Shown: piece after piece, positions 53,161 through 61,385 of the stretch
Layout of the letters: each line of letters opens with the position of its first letter
Numbering within the stretch: position 1 is the first letter of the stretch
Assembly: GCA_963810525.1 (NCBI GenBank)
Contig: CAWENB010000002.1
Coordinates: 186,001 to 250,000, forward strand
Reading direction: 5' to 3'
DNA: 64,000 nucleotides
DNA from: JAICLK01 sp963810525
GTDB taxonomy: Bacteria; Patescibacteriota; Saccharimonadia; Saccharimonadales; UBA4665
Program-made: the position numbers and the translations under genes
Notes under the pieces: generated by a model
Told to the model about the DNA's origin: nothing
Database searches by the model: none
What the model saw: only the letters and a program-made list of their open reading frames with translations

Positions 53161-53335
53161 TTGATTAACTAAAATAGTAGTTGGTTAATTTAAAAGCTTA
53201 GCATTTCGCAACCTCCTCCTGCTCGCCACAATTGTCGTGATCGTTAAGCAGGCGGCGGATTTCTTGAACGTCTAGTATTGGATCGTCAAAAGCTTTGACT
53301 ACGAACCTTTGCTCCAGCCGAGTTATAAGTTGACG

Positions 53336-53674
53336 CTACTTTACCCCAACTGAACGCAAGAGTGACGTCAGAATATCCCCCTCGGTAAGACCAAGAGAAC
53401 GGTTATCTAGAGCCCTCGCCTCTAGAGTTGAAGTGACTGATCGGAGAATAAACTCTCTTAGGTCCAGCCTCTTCGTCTCGACATACATTCTATCAAATTC
53501 ATCTGGACCCAACTCTAGCCCTTGCTGGATAACGAGTTGTAATGGCGCACTTGGTACGGCCCCCTCAAGAAATCGTAAATAAGTGCCAACTTCTATGCCA
53601 AAGTGATCCGCCATTGCCTCATCTGTCAGATTAGCGGCATATTGGATGCCGCCGACGTATTCAGCAATGGGCAT
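53336..53674 (-). CDS. Hypothetical HTH-like protein with 5' end cut by IS30
   Basis: A ~112-residue protein whose N-terminal part LTDEAMADHFGIEVGTYLRF resembles an XRE-type helix-turn-helix. The rest is helical (EFILRSVTSTLEARALDNRS). The frame extends into the IS30 terminal repeat, where an ATG gives MRIQASMPIAEY; the native start is probably MPIAEY at 53674, directly beside the target duplication at 53675-53681. The insertion removed the native promoter. Confidence 0.45.
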   Translation of the reverse strand: MPIAEYVGGIQYAANLTDEAMADHFGIEVGTYLRFLEGAVPSAPLQLVIQQGLELGPDEFDRMYVETKRLDLREFILRSVTSTLEARALDNRSLGLTEGDILTSLLRSVGVK

Positions 53675-53681
53675 GGATGCC

Positions 53682-54755
53682 TGAATTCTCATTCAAATCG
53701 CAACAGCTAAGTACGGCTTGAGTAGCGTGGCAGGGCTTTGGTAGCCGTGTCGTTTACGCGGTCTAGTATTGAGCAGGTTGGCCGCCAGGTCAACCTGCTC
53801 CTGTGTGACGTTAGCGAATGAGGAGCCTTTCGGAAAGAATTGCCGGAGCAGCCCATTGAAGTTCTCGTTGCTGCCCCGTTCCCAGGAATGGTAGGGGTGG
53901 GCAAAGTAGACGGTCAGACCGGTATGTTTTTCCAGTATCTCAAAGTCTTGCATCTCTGTGCCATTGTCGAGCGTCAGGCTACGTTTCAGATGTCGCGGGA
54001 GTGGGGCAAGCAGCTGTTCAGCACATGTCCGGAACTGCTCCTTGGTGGCCTGCGAAATGTAGCCGACGAGGGCGTAACCGCTCTTCCGTTCGACCAGGGT
54101 GACGAGGTAGCCGGAGTTACCTTTGCCGCGAACGGTGTCGCCCTCCCAATGGCCGTAGAACAGCCGGTCGTTCACTGATTGGGGACGTGAGTCGATCCAG
54201 CGTTTCTTCTGCAGTTCTCGCTGCCGTTCCCGGCGCTTGGTGCCGTACTTCCGACGGAGCTTCTTGTGGCGCAGGAACTGCCACATGGTGGCCAAGAAAG
54301 CTTTGGGTTGTGCCCAGAGCCAGCGGTAGACCGTACTATGACTCAAACCAACAGCCTGTCCGGCCTGCTCGGGGCTGTAACACTGCCGCAGGAGCGCCGT
54401 GAGCTGCTCAGCCTCGGCGTCGTGTAGCCTGCGGTGCTGCTGGTTGGCCGCATACCTCAACCGACGGTTGCGGTTTCGGGCGACGCGGATGTCATAGCCG
54501 GTCGCAGTCGGAGCTGCGCCCCGACGCAGCTCCCTACCTACAGACGAAGGGTGGAACCTGAGGATGCGGGCACAAGATTGGTTCGTGAGCCCGGCGGTCT
54601 TTAGTTTTGCTAGAAGAACCCGGTCATCTCGGGTAAAGTGATGGTGAGCCATGCTGGCAACCTCCGTATTACTGTTAGTTCTTGCAAACAACAGCGTACG
54701 CGGAAGCCGCATGGCTCTTCAGGTTTTCTTAGGTTGTGTTTTGAAGGTTAATTCG
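53682..54755 (-). mobile_element. IS30-family element, copy 1 (1074 bp)
   Basis: The left end TGAATTCTCATTCAAATCGC and the right end, which on the other strand begins CGAATTAACCTTCAAAAC, are imperfect inverted repeats. The direct repeat GGATGCC flanks it at 53675-53681 and 54756-54762, a 7-bp target duplication. The second copy at 62731-63804 has the same length and opposite orientation. Differences between copies are few (one in the gene, one in the terminal repeat that I could see). Confidence 0.9.
53693..54652 (-). CDS. IS30-family transposase, copy 1
   Basis: The 319-residue protein starts MAHHHFTRDDRVLLAKLKTA, after a GGAGG ribosome binding site 8 nt upstream; an in-frame start 20 codons earlier has none. 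It has an N-terminal helix-turn-helix (GLTNQSCARILRFHPSSVGR), then a second DNA-binding region. The DDE core shows YGHWEGDTVRGKG (Asp), SLTLDNGTEM (Asp) and YHSWERGSNENFNGLLRQFF (Glu). The C-terminus RPRKRHGYQSPATLLKPYL is typical of IS30. It is intact. Confidence 0.93.
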   Translation of the reverse strand: MAHHHFTRDDRVLLAKLKTAGLTNQSCARILRFHPSSVGRELRRGAAPTATGYDIRVARNRNRRLRYAANQQHRRLHDAEAEQLTALLRQCYSPEQAGQAVGLSHSTVYRWLWAQPKAFLATMWQFLRHKKLRRKYGTKRRERQRELQKKRWIDSRPQSVNDRLFYGHWEGDTVRGKGNSGYLVTLVERKSGYALVGYISQATKEQFRTCAEQLLAPLPRHLKRSLTLDNGTEMQDFEILEKHTGLTVYFAHPYHSWERGSNENFNGLLRQFFPKGSSFANVTQEQVDLAANLLNTRPRKRHGYQSPATLLKPYLAVAI

Positions 54756-54959
54756 GGATGCCTCAATTGACATAATACGTCTCATATTGCCATAATTTGT
54801 TGGATTGCTCAATTACTCATGCGCTTTGGGGATCCCGACAATTTCAATTTCTAACGTTTTCGAGTTAATCAAAAGCTTTGAATAGGCACCATCTCCCTGG
54901 TCACAAGTCCTTATACATAAAGTCAACTACACCTTGACTCTCCGGCTCAAGATACAGCA

Positions 54960-54965
54960 TTATAT
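54960..54965 (+). promoter_or_regulatory. -10 box of the dioxygenase gene
   Basis: TTATAT at 54960-54965 lies 6 nt before the ATG at 54972, giving a leaderless arrangement. A TTGACT is found at 54934-54939, 20 bp upstream, which is rather far. Confidence 0.5.
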
Positions 54966-54971
54966 AGGCCG

Positions 54972-55958
54972 ATGAGTATATACGAACTGCAATCAGATGA
55001 TTTCGAGGTAACCAGGCTAGGAGTATCATTAGGCCTTGCTCCTGTTCTTGTAGAGTTTGATCCCGCCCACGGCGGTGGCACTCCGGAAAAAATAGCGGCT
55101 ATGGCAGGCGAAATAAAGGGCGCGGCTTATGACGTAGGCTTGGTCGTCCTGAGAAATGTTGCGTCATTCAGCAGGGAGGACTTCAGGAATCTCGGTGCTG
55201 AATTTGGTGAGCTTGAAGACCTGGGACAAATCAATGAGCAGGTTGATGCGCCTGAAGGCGATCCTGCCTGGTATATCGAGGAGATGCGGCGTACGGCCGG
55301 TAATACGGGCGAGAGACCTGGAATTCAGCGTGGCGTACATCAGGATCGCGCGTATGTAGACCCGCCGAGCGATATATCCATGCTCAGAATCTTGCAGAGT
55401 TCTACAGTCGGAGGTAATACGAACTTTGTCGACATGCGGGCAGTCTACGATATCCTGATGGAACCAGGGGAGATGCATGAACAGATCGTTGAGATAACCA
55501 TGGGCGCAGAGAGTATTGAAACGCTTGAAGTGGGCCATAGCCATAGTGATGTCTCATTAAGAAATCGAGGCTCAGCTCACCCGGGTGAAGCGACTTTACC
55601 GTTAGTACTTGAGCATCCCGTCACCGGCAGAAAAGCCATATTCTATAGTGAGGCGAATGCTCTCAGGATATACGGCGTCGGAAGACGTTTGGGCAGCACG
55701 CTTGCAGCACGTATAGTCAGCTTGTGTAACGGGGATTTTAGCGTTAGAGGCGAACTAGTTCCTCGCTATTCACACCGGTGGGAGAGTTTTCAACGATATG
55801 GCGATATTGCAATATGGGATAACCGGGTCGTAGGTCATGCATCGACCTCAAGCATAGGGGAGAGATACGGAGAGCGACTTACGGTACGTGATACTCCGTG
55901 GACAAACTGGCATCGCCTAAACAACGGTTTGGTAGTTTCGGGACAACCGATAAGTTAA
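54972..55958 (+). CDS. Fe(II)/2-oxoglutarate dioxygenase, TauD/TfdA superfamily
   Basis: Such enzymes hydroxylate or oxidise small molecules with 2-oxoglutarate and O2. The 328-residue protein has VVLRNVASFSREDFRNLGAE, then the iron motif GVHQDRAYVDPP (HxD) near residue 125, TNFVDMRAVYDIL, and the C-terminal block YGDIAIWDNRVVGHASTSSI with the second His, followed by ERLTVRDTPW with the 2-oxoglutarate-binding Arg. It is soluble. This is the first of four genes read to the right in the segment bracketed by IS30 copies. Confidence 0.85.
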   Translation: MSIYELQSDDFEVTRLGVSLGLAPVLVEFDPAHGGGTPEKIAAMAGEIKGAAYDVGLVVLRNVASFSREDFRNLGAEFGELEDLGQINEQVDAPEGDPAWYIEEMRRTAGNTGERPGIQRGVHQDRAYVDPPSDISMLRILQSSTVGGNTNFVDMRAVYDILMEPGEMHEQIVEITMGAESIETLEVGHSHSDVSLRNRGSAHPGEATLPLVLEHPVTGRKAIFYSEANALRIYGVGRRLGSTLAARIVSLCNGDFSVRGELVPRYSHRWESFQRYGDIAIWDNRVVGHASTSSIGERYGERLTVRDTPWTNWHRLNNGLVVSGQPIS

Positions 55959-56059
55959 AACCTGACAAAAGCAAGATGCCCGCGGTTTAACTAAATGGGG
56001 TGCTTTATTGCAGGAATTTTTGTGCTATATTAAATGAAACTTGAAATTAGGAGTAGCAC

Positions 56060-57163
56060 TTGAAGACTTTACGCGTCGGACTTGCGGGGTGTGGTTTTGC
56101 TGGTCATATTCACTCACGTTCACTAATCTTGGTGAAGGGCTCTAAAGTTAGCAGTAACGTTACGGTGGAATTGGTTGCCGTAGCCGATATTGATGAAGAA
56201 CGGGCACGAGACACTGCTCAGCAATACGGTTGGCAACACGTTGAGAAATCATGGGCCGACCTCTTCAAGCACAAGCTTGACCTTATCATTATCGCCCTTC
56301 CGAATAATGAGCATGTTGAAATCGTAAAAATGGCCGCCGAAGCAAATATCGCCGTACTGCTCGAAAAACCCATGGCGCGAACCTATGACGATGCACGCAA
56401 ACTTATGAACGTTACTCAAGGCAATAAACAGATACGGGTTGCCTACGTCAATCGGTTCGTTCCTGCCGTCCAGCAGGCCAAGTTATTCATTGATGCCGGG
56501 GGTATCGGGGAAATACGAATGGTCCGCTCCGTATACCTCCTGAATATGCGCCGTCCCGGCGGTCCTTTTGATTGGCGATTTAATAAAGCTTTGGCCGGCC
56601 ACGGGGCATCCGATGACCTGGGCTCTCACCATATAGATCTCATTAATTTTTTAGCGGGTGATATTACCAGCGTCCAAGCGGCTATGCGTACATGGGATAT
56701 AGCCGATGCGCCACCTGCAACCAACGACGATGCGATTAACGCCCTGCTATTTTTACGAAACGGCAGTATGGGCACCTTGACCGCCTCCCGCACCAGCCCC
56801 GGCCATCCGCTGACCGGATACGTCGATATCGAGGGCAGCAAGGGTGTCTTACATATTGATCGTACCTACTTAAACCATCTCTTCGTCAGAGACGAGTCCG
56901 GAAAACTCGTGCAGCATACTATCCGGCCGGCCGATGACTTCGCCACGCTCTGGGCTGCCCCCACCGTGCAAGGCGCCCACCCGTTCAGTTGGTACGACTG
57001 CTTCGCATTCCAGATGGCTGAAATGATCCTGTTGGCCGCCGGTCTACCCGTTAAGTCGGCGTGGTCGGCTACCCTCGAAGACGGGTTACACGCCATGGCG
57101 GTCACTGAGGCTATGGTCCGAGCAGCTAAATCAGGCGCTGTAGAAAAAGTGCAGGTACGGTAG
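56060..57163 (+). CDS. Gfo/Idh/MocA-family NAD(P)-dependent oxidoreductase
   Basis: These enzymes oxidise or reduce sugars, inositols and similar compounds. The 367-residue protein has the Rossmann motif RVGLAGCGFAGHIHSRSL, then ELVAVADIDEERARDTAQQY, the EKP motif VLLEKPMARTYDDARKLM (catalytic Lys), AYVNRFVPAVQQAKLF, and the His of GASDDLGSHHIDLINFLAGD in the C-terminal alpha/beta domain. The start is TTG, with AGGAGT 7-8 nt upstream. The next gene begins 6 nt after the stop, indicating cotranscription. Confidence 0.88.
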   Translation: MKTLRVGLAGCGFAGHIHSRSLILVKGSKVSSNVTVELVAVADIDEERARDTAQQYGWQHVEKSWADLFKHKLDLIIIALPNNEHVEIVKMAAEANIAVLLEKPMARTYDDARKLMNVTQGNKQIRVAYVNRFVPAVQQAKLFIDAGGIGEIRMVRSVYLLNMRRPGGPFDWRFNKALAGHGASDDLGSHHIDLINFLAGDITSVQAAMRTWDIADAPPATNDDAINALLFLRNGSMGTLTASRTSPGHPLTGYVDIEGSKGVLHIDRTYLNHLFVRDESGKLVQHTIRPADDFATLWAAPTVQGAHPFSWYDCFAFQMAEMILLAAGLPVKSAWSATLEDGLHAMAVTEAMVRAAKSGAVEKVQVR

Positions 57164-57168
57164 CTGCT

Positions 57169-58194
57169 TTGGGGGCGCCTGCATTAGCTGAGCAATCTGC
57201 AGCCGAATGGACGTATCGACAAGACGACCTGGGCATCGTGTATTGCCTTGGGCGCTCCATCGGTACGGACACTAGCGAAATTGTTGCCGCCTATTACCAA
57301 ACCGATCGTGAGCATTCCACGAAGCAGACGTTAGATGGCGATGCTGAATATCGTCGCCTCATATACCAGGGTCTGCCGGAAGAACGCGAGCGATTAGCCA
57401 CCGTAGAGCGGCCTGAAGTAGTCGAGCGACTCATGGGCCATACGGCAACTATGGAACCGGGAATTGCCTTACGTCCCAGCTTACTGCTGCCTGGTGATCC
57501 ACAGTTTCGAGAACTTTCTACCTGGCTCAGCTCTGAACACCCGCAAGCAGCGGCCTTTCAAAGTGCGCTGCATATCGCGTGCATGGCACTATCAAAGGCA
57601 GGGGTGACCATTGATGAGTTGTCTTTATACGGGGCAGCATCCTTCGGACTGGTGGGAACGACCAATAAAGTCGTCGACGATGTTGACGTCGTGTTTAGCG
57701 TCGCAAACTTGGGAGAGCTTCGTGAAGCGGTCGATCAGCTGCAGGCGGCGTATACGTGGGCGGAGATAGACCCCTACGACAGGCTGCCCGAAAGACGCCA
57801 GCAACTCAAAGCCAAGCGCTGGGCAACTTCGCAGATCCGGTTGTCCGAGCCATACCCGTTATCTATTGACGTAAAAGTCGGTCGCCAGCCGGGAGCCCCG
57901 AGTCTTTGGGACGCTGTGCCGGAGCATGGCTGCAGGAACCGATACGATGGAGAACTGCGCGTTATTGACGACACCGAAGCATTCTGTACTTCGCCTGCAC
58001 TGCGCTGCGAAGACAGGGCCGGTCAAGAGCGAATACTACTTTTTGAGGGTTACCAATATATAGGTTCGGCAATAGCAGGGGATACGATCGAGGTGCGTGG
58101 CAGCGCCTATCTCGAATCGCCAGTCGTACTAGTAACTCAATCTGAGCGCGATAGTGTCGTACCGGACTTTCGTAACGTGCCGATATCCCTATAA
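57169..58194 (+). CDS. Nucleotidyltransferase-fold protein
   Basis: The 341-residue protein carries a nucleotidyltransferase-like segment, LYGAASFGLVGTTNKVVDDV, followed by DVVFSVANLGELREAVDQLQ, around residues 150-190: a GxxSxG-like loop followed by D-x-D. A third acidic strand may be PLSIDVKVGRQPG. The N-terminal 120 residues match nothing I know. The start is TTG at 57169, since there is no nearby ATG. It may transfer a nucleotide to a small molecule or protein; the acceptor is not known. The neighbours are the oxidoreductase and the phosphatase. Confidence 0.6.
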   Translation: MGAPALAEQSAAEWTYRQDDLGIVYCLGRSIGTDTSEIVAAYYQTDREHSTKQTLDGDAEYRRLIYQGLPEERERLATVERPEVVERLMGHTATMEPGIALRPSLLLPGDPQFRELSTWLSSEHPQAAAFQSALHIACMALSKAGVTIDELSLYGAASFGLVGTTNKVVDDVDVVFSVANLGELREAVDQLQAAYTWAEIDPYDRLPERRQQLKAKRWATSQIRLSEPYPLSIDVKVGRQPGAPSLWDAVPEHGCRNRYDGELRVIDDTEAFCTSPALRCEDRAGQERILLFEGYQYIGSAIAGDTIEVRGSAYLESPVVLVTQSERDSVVPDFRNVPISL

Positions 58195-58274
58195 CGCCCG
58201 CTCGAGGAGTTCCCGGGCGGGCTTTACCGAAATGACATAACCCGCCGGATGCGGTAAAAACTACAGATGTTGCT

Positions 58275-58280
58275 TATACT
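58275..58280 (+). promoter_or_regulatory. -10 box of the histidine phosphatase gene
   Basis: TATACT at 58275-58280 precedes the GTG start by exactly 7 nt, with no ribosome binding site, implying a leaderless mRNA with a GTG start. Confidence 0.55.
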
Positions 58281-58287
58281 GTAGCGA

Positions 58288-58890
58288 GTGAGCTTACTTA
58301 TTCTTGTGCGGCATGGTGAGTCGGAGTGGAACGCTTCCGGTAAGATAACCGGGCGGGCAGATGTTGCCCTGACCGAGGCGGGCAGAGCGCAGGCCAGGCA
58401 AATCGGCAAAAGTCTCAGTGTCATCCGCATTGACACGGCCTACATATCGAAACTACGGCGGACGGCTGAAACACTATCTGGGATTCAAGGTCAATGTAAC
58501 GCGCCCATTCCTTATAAAAAACACGCCGCCTTGAATGAGCGCGATTATGGCGTACTGACCGGCAAGCTAAAAAAAGAGGTTGCAGCAAAAATCGGTCCGG
58601 AGGCCTATACGGCAATGCTGCTGGGCTGGGATGTTGCTCCGCCAGAAGGCGAGTCACTGGAGATGGTATACCATCGGGTAGTTCCGTACTTTCAGCACGA
58701 AATCGTGGAAGGTCTGCAGAAGGGAAGGAACATACTCATCGTTTCCCACCATCATACGCTTCGTGCCCTCGTCAAGTACGTTGAAAACTTGTCGGAGGAC
58801 GAAGTCATACATCTAAGATTGAATAATGCGGAGGCAACGATCTACGTATTCGATCCGGAGCATGCCGTATTCCTAAAGAAAACTACGTAA
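58288..58890 (+). CDS. Histidine phosphatase / phosphoglycerate mutase-like protein
   Basis: The 200-residue protein begins MSLLILVRHGESEWNASGKI, with the catalytic RHG motif, followed by TGRADVALTEAGRAQARQIG. The second half has LNERDYGVLTGKLKKEVAAK, PPEGESLEMVYHRVVPYFQH and the second His in ILIVSHHHTLRALVKYVENL. This is very like the cofactor-dependent phosphoglycerate mutase (GpmA) scheme but is short, and could be a phosphatase acting on a small molecule. The 3' end overlaps that of the convergent hydroxylase by 8 bases. Confidence 0.85.
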   Translation: MSLLILVRHGESEWNASGKITGRADVALTEAGRAQARQIGKSLSVIRIDTAYISKLRRTAETLSGIQGQCNAPIPYKKHAALNERDYGVLTGKLKKEVAAKIGPEAYTAMLLGWDVAPPEGESLEMVYHRVVPYFQHEIVEGLQKGRNILIVSHHHTLRALVKYVENLSEDEVIHLRLNNAEATIYVFDPEHAVFLKKTT

Positions 58891-59479
58891 CAGACGCCGT
58901 TTCGCCTTTGAGCAGCTTTACATAATCTTCGTCATAGATACTGATTGAGAGGTGAATACGCTCTTCTGATGAAGCGTTAAATGCGGTATGCGGTAACGTT
59001 GTGCTGATAATATACAATTTTCCGTCCACCGGCACGTGTCGCGTCTCACCAGTACGGGCGGCTACAAAGCAATCCTCGTTCGTAGTAATGGCAAGCTGGG
59101 CGTGACAAGAAGCGTCCGTATGCATGGCAATGATCGTACTCGGCGGCAGAACGCTCAGTCGCATAATGCTGAACGGGAAAGGCATGCTTTTGACCAGCCC
59201 TGCAAGGCTAGTCTTCTGATATATTGGCTTCAAGCGGGCTTCGTTCGCCCTGTCGAAGTACTGCGTATTGTGGATCTCGCTGTAGCTTACGAGCTCTCCT
59301 GCTATCTCTTCAAAGCCAGGGTTCTCGGTAAGGACAATGGAGTAGGGCTTGGCCAAATCCTTGTGGGCGAACTCAGTTTTTTTGAAATCTTCTACGATTC
59401 GACGGCAATCGTTAACAACAGGGTCAATATTAAAATCCAGACTAACTAAACTAATAAGAAATTGCTCTGTTTTACTCAT
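58883..59479 (-). CDS. Aspartyl/asparaginyl beta-hydroxylase-like Fe(II)/2OG oxygenase
   Basis: The 198-residue protein has a jelly-roll oxygenase core: MRLSVLPPSTIIAMHTDASC with the HxD motif, then AQLAITTNEDCFVAARTGET, KLYIISTTLPHTAFNASSEE (distal His) and RIHLSISIYDEDYVK with the 2OG-binding Arg. The start MSKTEQFLISLVSLDF (59479) follows a TATGCT box by 7 nt; the upstream ATG at 59491 lies within that box. Related enzymes hydroxylate Asp/Asn/Arg/Pro in proteins or free amino acids, some in antibiotic pathways. It is one of two 2-oxoglutarate oxygenases in this cluster. Confidence 0.75.
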   Translation of the reverse strand: MSKTEQFLISLVSLDFNIDPVVNDCRRIVEDFKKTEFAHKDLAKPYSIVLTENPGFEEIAGELVSYSEIHNTQYFDRANEARLKPIYQKTSLAGLVKSMPFPFSIMRLSVLPPSTIIAMHTDASCHAQLAITTNEDCFVAARTGETRHVPVDGKLYIISTTLPHTAFNASSEERIHLSISIYDEDYVKLLKGETASVT

Positions 59480-59513
59480 AAACAGAAGCATACACTATTT
59501 ATCAATCAAAGCT

Positions 59514-60449
59514 CTATTTCGACACTGAGTTCACGACGTTAATTGGATTATTTCTCAGGCAAGAATCGATGTTAGCTAGCAAAACCTCACTTAAACGCTC
59601 GACGGTTTCCTCTGTGTTATAGCCCATATGTGGCGTCGCGACAACGTTTTTCAAATTTACCAGTGTTGCTATTTCCGGGGAAACCTTTTTAGTGCTCGGC
59701 TCATGTTCAAACACATCAAGCCCGGCGCCGGCGATGCGCCCGCTCTGCAGTAAGCCAATTAGCGCCTTCTGGTCGATCGTTGCACCCCGACCAACATTAA
59801 TCAAGATGGCATGCTTCTGCAAGAGACAAAGTCGACGGGTATCCAAGAAGTGGTCCGTGCCGCTAATGAGCGGCAATGATACGCATAGGACATCAGACCG
59901 GTGAATTAGCTTTTCGAGTTCCTGCTCCGTGGAATGGGAATTAATGAATGCTACATCCATACCTAGGCCTGTTGCTATTGTGCCTATATGTTTACCAATA
60001 TGACCATGACCGATAAGCCCCATTTTTTTACCGCTTGCTTCGGTCCCCTTAAACAAGGCGGGGTCCCATTCACCGGCTTGTAGCGAAATAGCACCGCTCA
60101 ATAGATTCCGCTTTACCGCAAACATTAACTCAATTGCATGCTCGGCCACTGCGATAGCGTTATAACCAGGACAGTTCTGGACTGGGATGCCTTTTATTGC
60201 AGCATATTTGTAGTCTACGGACTGAAATCCGACGGCCGGAGCAATAATGTAGCGTAGTCGAGGTGCACCGTCAATGACACTTGACGTTATATTGAGATGC
60301 TTTCCAATGATTATTTCCGCATCTTTCACTCGGCTTATAGTCTCGGTCTCTCCGCTTGGTGTATCCTCGTGCATTTCCGCATTTAAGGCTTCAAGCCGGC
60401 GCTTAGCAACAGCGGTCAATTCAATGAAGCTTGGAAATACGATCTTCAT
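59514..60449 (-). CDS. D-isomer-specific 2-hydroxyacid dehydrogenase (SerA/LdhA-like)
   Basis: The 311-residue protein has the catalytic domain region LRYIIAPAVGFQSVDYKYAA, then NCPGYNAIAVAEHAIELMFA, the NAD-binding motif KKMGLIGHGHIGKHIGTIAT, and CVSLPLISGTDHFLDTRRLC. NVGRGATIDQKALIGLLQSG and DVFEHEPS lead to TPHMGYNTEETVERLSEVLL with the catalytic His. The Arg and Glu of the triad are in VGRGATID and DVFEHEP. It interconverts a 2-keto acid and a D-2-hydroxy acid. It sits upstream of the hydroxylase on the same strand with a gap of 34 bp. Confidence 0.88.
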   Translation of the reverse strand: MKIVFPSFIELTAVAKRRLEALNAEMHEDTPSGETETISRVKDAEIIIGKHLNITSSVIDGAPRLRYIIAPAVGFQSVDYKYAAIKGIPVQNCPGYNAIAVAEHAIELMFAVKRNLLSGAISLQAGEWDPALFKGTEASGKKMGLIGHGHIGKHIGTIATGLGMDVAFINSHSTEQELEKLIHRSDVLCVSLPLISGTDHFLDTRRLCLLQKHAILINVGRGATIDQKALIGLLQSGRIAGAGLDVFEHEPSTKKVSPEIATLVNLKNVVATPHMGYNTEETVERLSEVLLANIDSCLRNNPINVVNSVSK

Positions 60450-60482
60450 ATGGTTGGTTTCTTACGGATTACGTGGCCGAAC

Positions 60483-60938
60483 TTAAAGATTCTCTTTGAT
60501 CTTCTCTATGATTTCGTTGAATGTTGCGCTATCAACAGACCGCCGCTGATTGCGGTCGTAGTGGTGACCAAACTCCGGATCTTCGAATGTTATATTATTG
60601 ATTGCGACGGTATTTTCATATCGTGGCCTGAAGTGCCAATGTACGTGCGGATTATAGGGTTTTCGTTGATATGCGTTATTCATGAGACACGACCAGTTGA
60701 AGAGTGTTGCGCCCAAGCCTTTTATGCAAGCATTTTCTAGGCGCTTGACAATTCCTATGTAGTCTTTCCACTCGTCGCCGGAAAGCTCCCTAAGGTTTTC
60801 TTTATGCTCACGTAGCGTAACGTAAGCACGGCCCAAATACCTTTGATCTGATGATAAACTTACCGTCCAATGGTCGGTTGCAAACAGGTTGGCTTCCCGC
60901 GTGTTGATAATTGCGCATAAAGGACATTCTGAATTCAT
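60483..60938 (-). CDS. HIT-family protein
   Basis: HIT proteins are nucleotide hydrolases or transferases. The 151-residue protein has the N-terminal CxxC piece NSECPLCAII, then LFATDHWTVSLSSDQRYLGR and the HIT motif PYNPHVHWHFRPRYE (HxHxHxx) near residue 100. The last His usually forms the nucleotidyl intermediate. The start MNSECPLCAIINTRE (60938) is fixed by a TATACT exactly 7 nt upstream; the in-frame ATG at 61007 lies outside the transcript. A nucleotide cleaved here may come from the NTase-type protein of the same cluster (speculation). Confidence 0.82.
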   Translation of the reverse strand: MNSECPLCAIINTREANLFATDHWTVSLSSDQRYLGRAYVTLREHKENLRELSGDEWKDYIGIVKRLENACIKGLGATLFNWSCLMNNAYQRKPYNPHVHWHFRPRYENTVAINNITFEDPEFGHHYDRNQRRSVDSATFNEIIEKIKENL

Positions 60939-60945
60939 GCCTTGA

Positions 60946-60951
60946 AGTATA
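60946..60951 (-). promoter_or_regulatory. -10 box of the HIT gene (leaderless arrangement)
   Basis: On the minus strand TATACT (60951-60946) ends 7 nt before ATG 60938. It shows that the annotated start is not the upstream ATG. Confidence 0.55.
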
Positions 60952-61126
60952 AGTTGCGGTATATGATGTGGCAAATATAGATTGTTGGCAGACCCATCCC
61001 CGACCATTACTGCTTTTTGGTATGGGTGGGTCAGTTTGGTTTGATGACTTCTTTATGGGTAATACCACTCGTCTCGTCAGATAAATTATAAACTTTTACC
61101 CACCTGCCGCAGACAGGCATATGTGA

Positions 61127-61179
61127 ATCATCCAACCATTTCAGAATGTATTCGTATAAATGTCTTTCATCCCCACCAA
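61127..61179 (-). repeat. Dispersed ~50 bp repeat, copy R5
   Basis: On the minus strand it reads DVGGDERHLYEYILKWLDDS inside a 61-codon ORF (61216-61031). Its right part on the plus strand (TTTCATCCCCACCA) is identical in 14 bases to the 3' end of the tRNA-Leu at 25865-25878. The rest of 60952-61385 has no other gene. Confidence 0.6.
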
Positions 61180-61385
61180 CGTCGTGTTGATAACCGGCGT
61201 ATTCACAGAAATACACCTAAAAAGGGGTTACTTAGTTTCAAGGAGGGAAAAAGGACGGATAAATTTTTATTATCAAGAAAATTTGCATTTCGCTCAATGT
61301 TCGAATCTCTCCTCCCCAGCCAGCCATAACCACTAACGAGTATAATAGCCGCTCCTAAACGCTTTTCTAGAATATCATTCAGGAA

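Noticed and set aside
61031..61216. A 61-codon minus-strand gene
   Set aside because: It consists mainly of the dispersed repeat and has no ribosome binding site; I treat it as repeat sequence.
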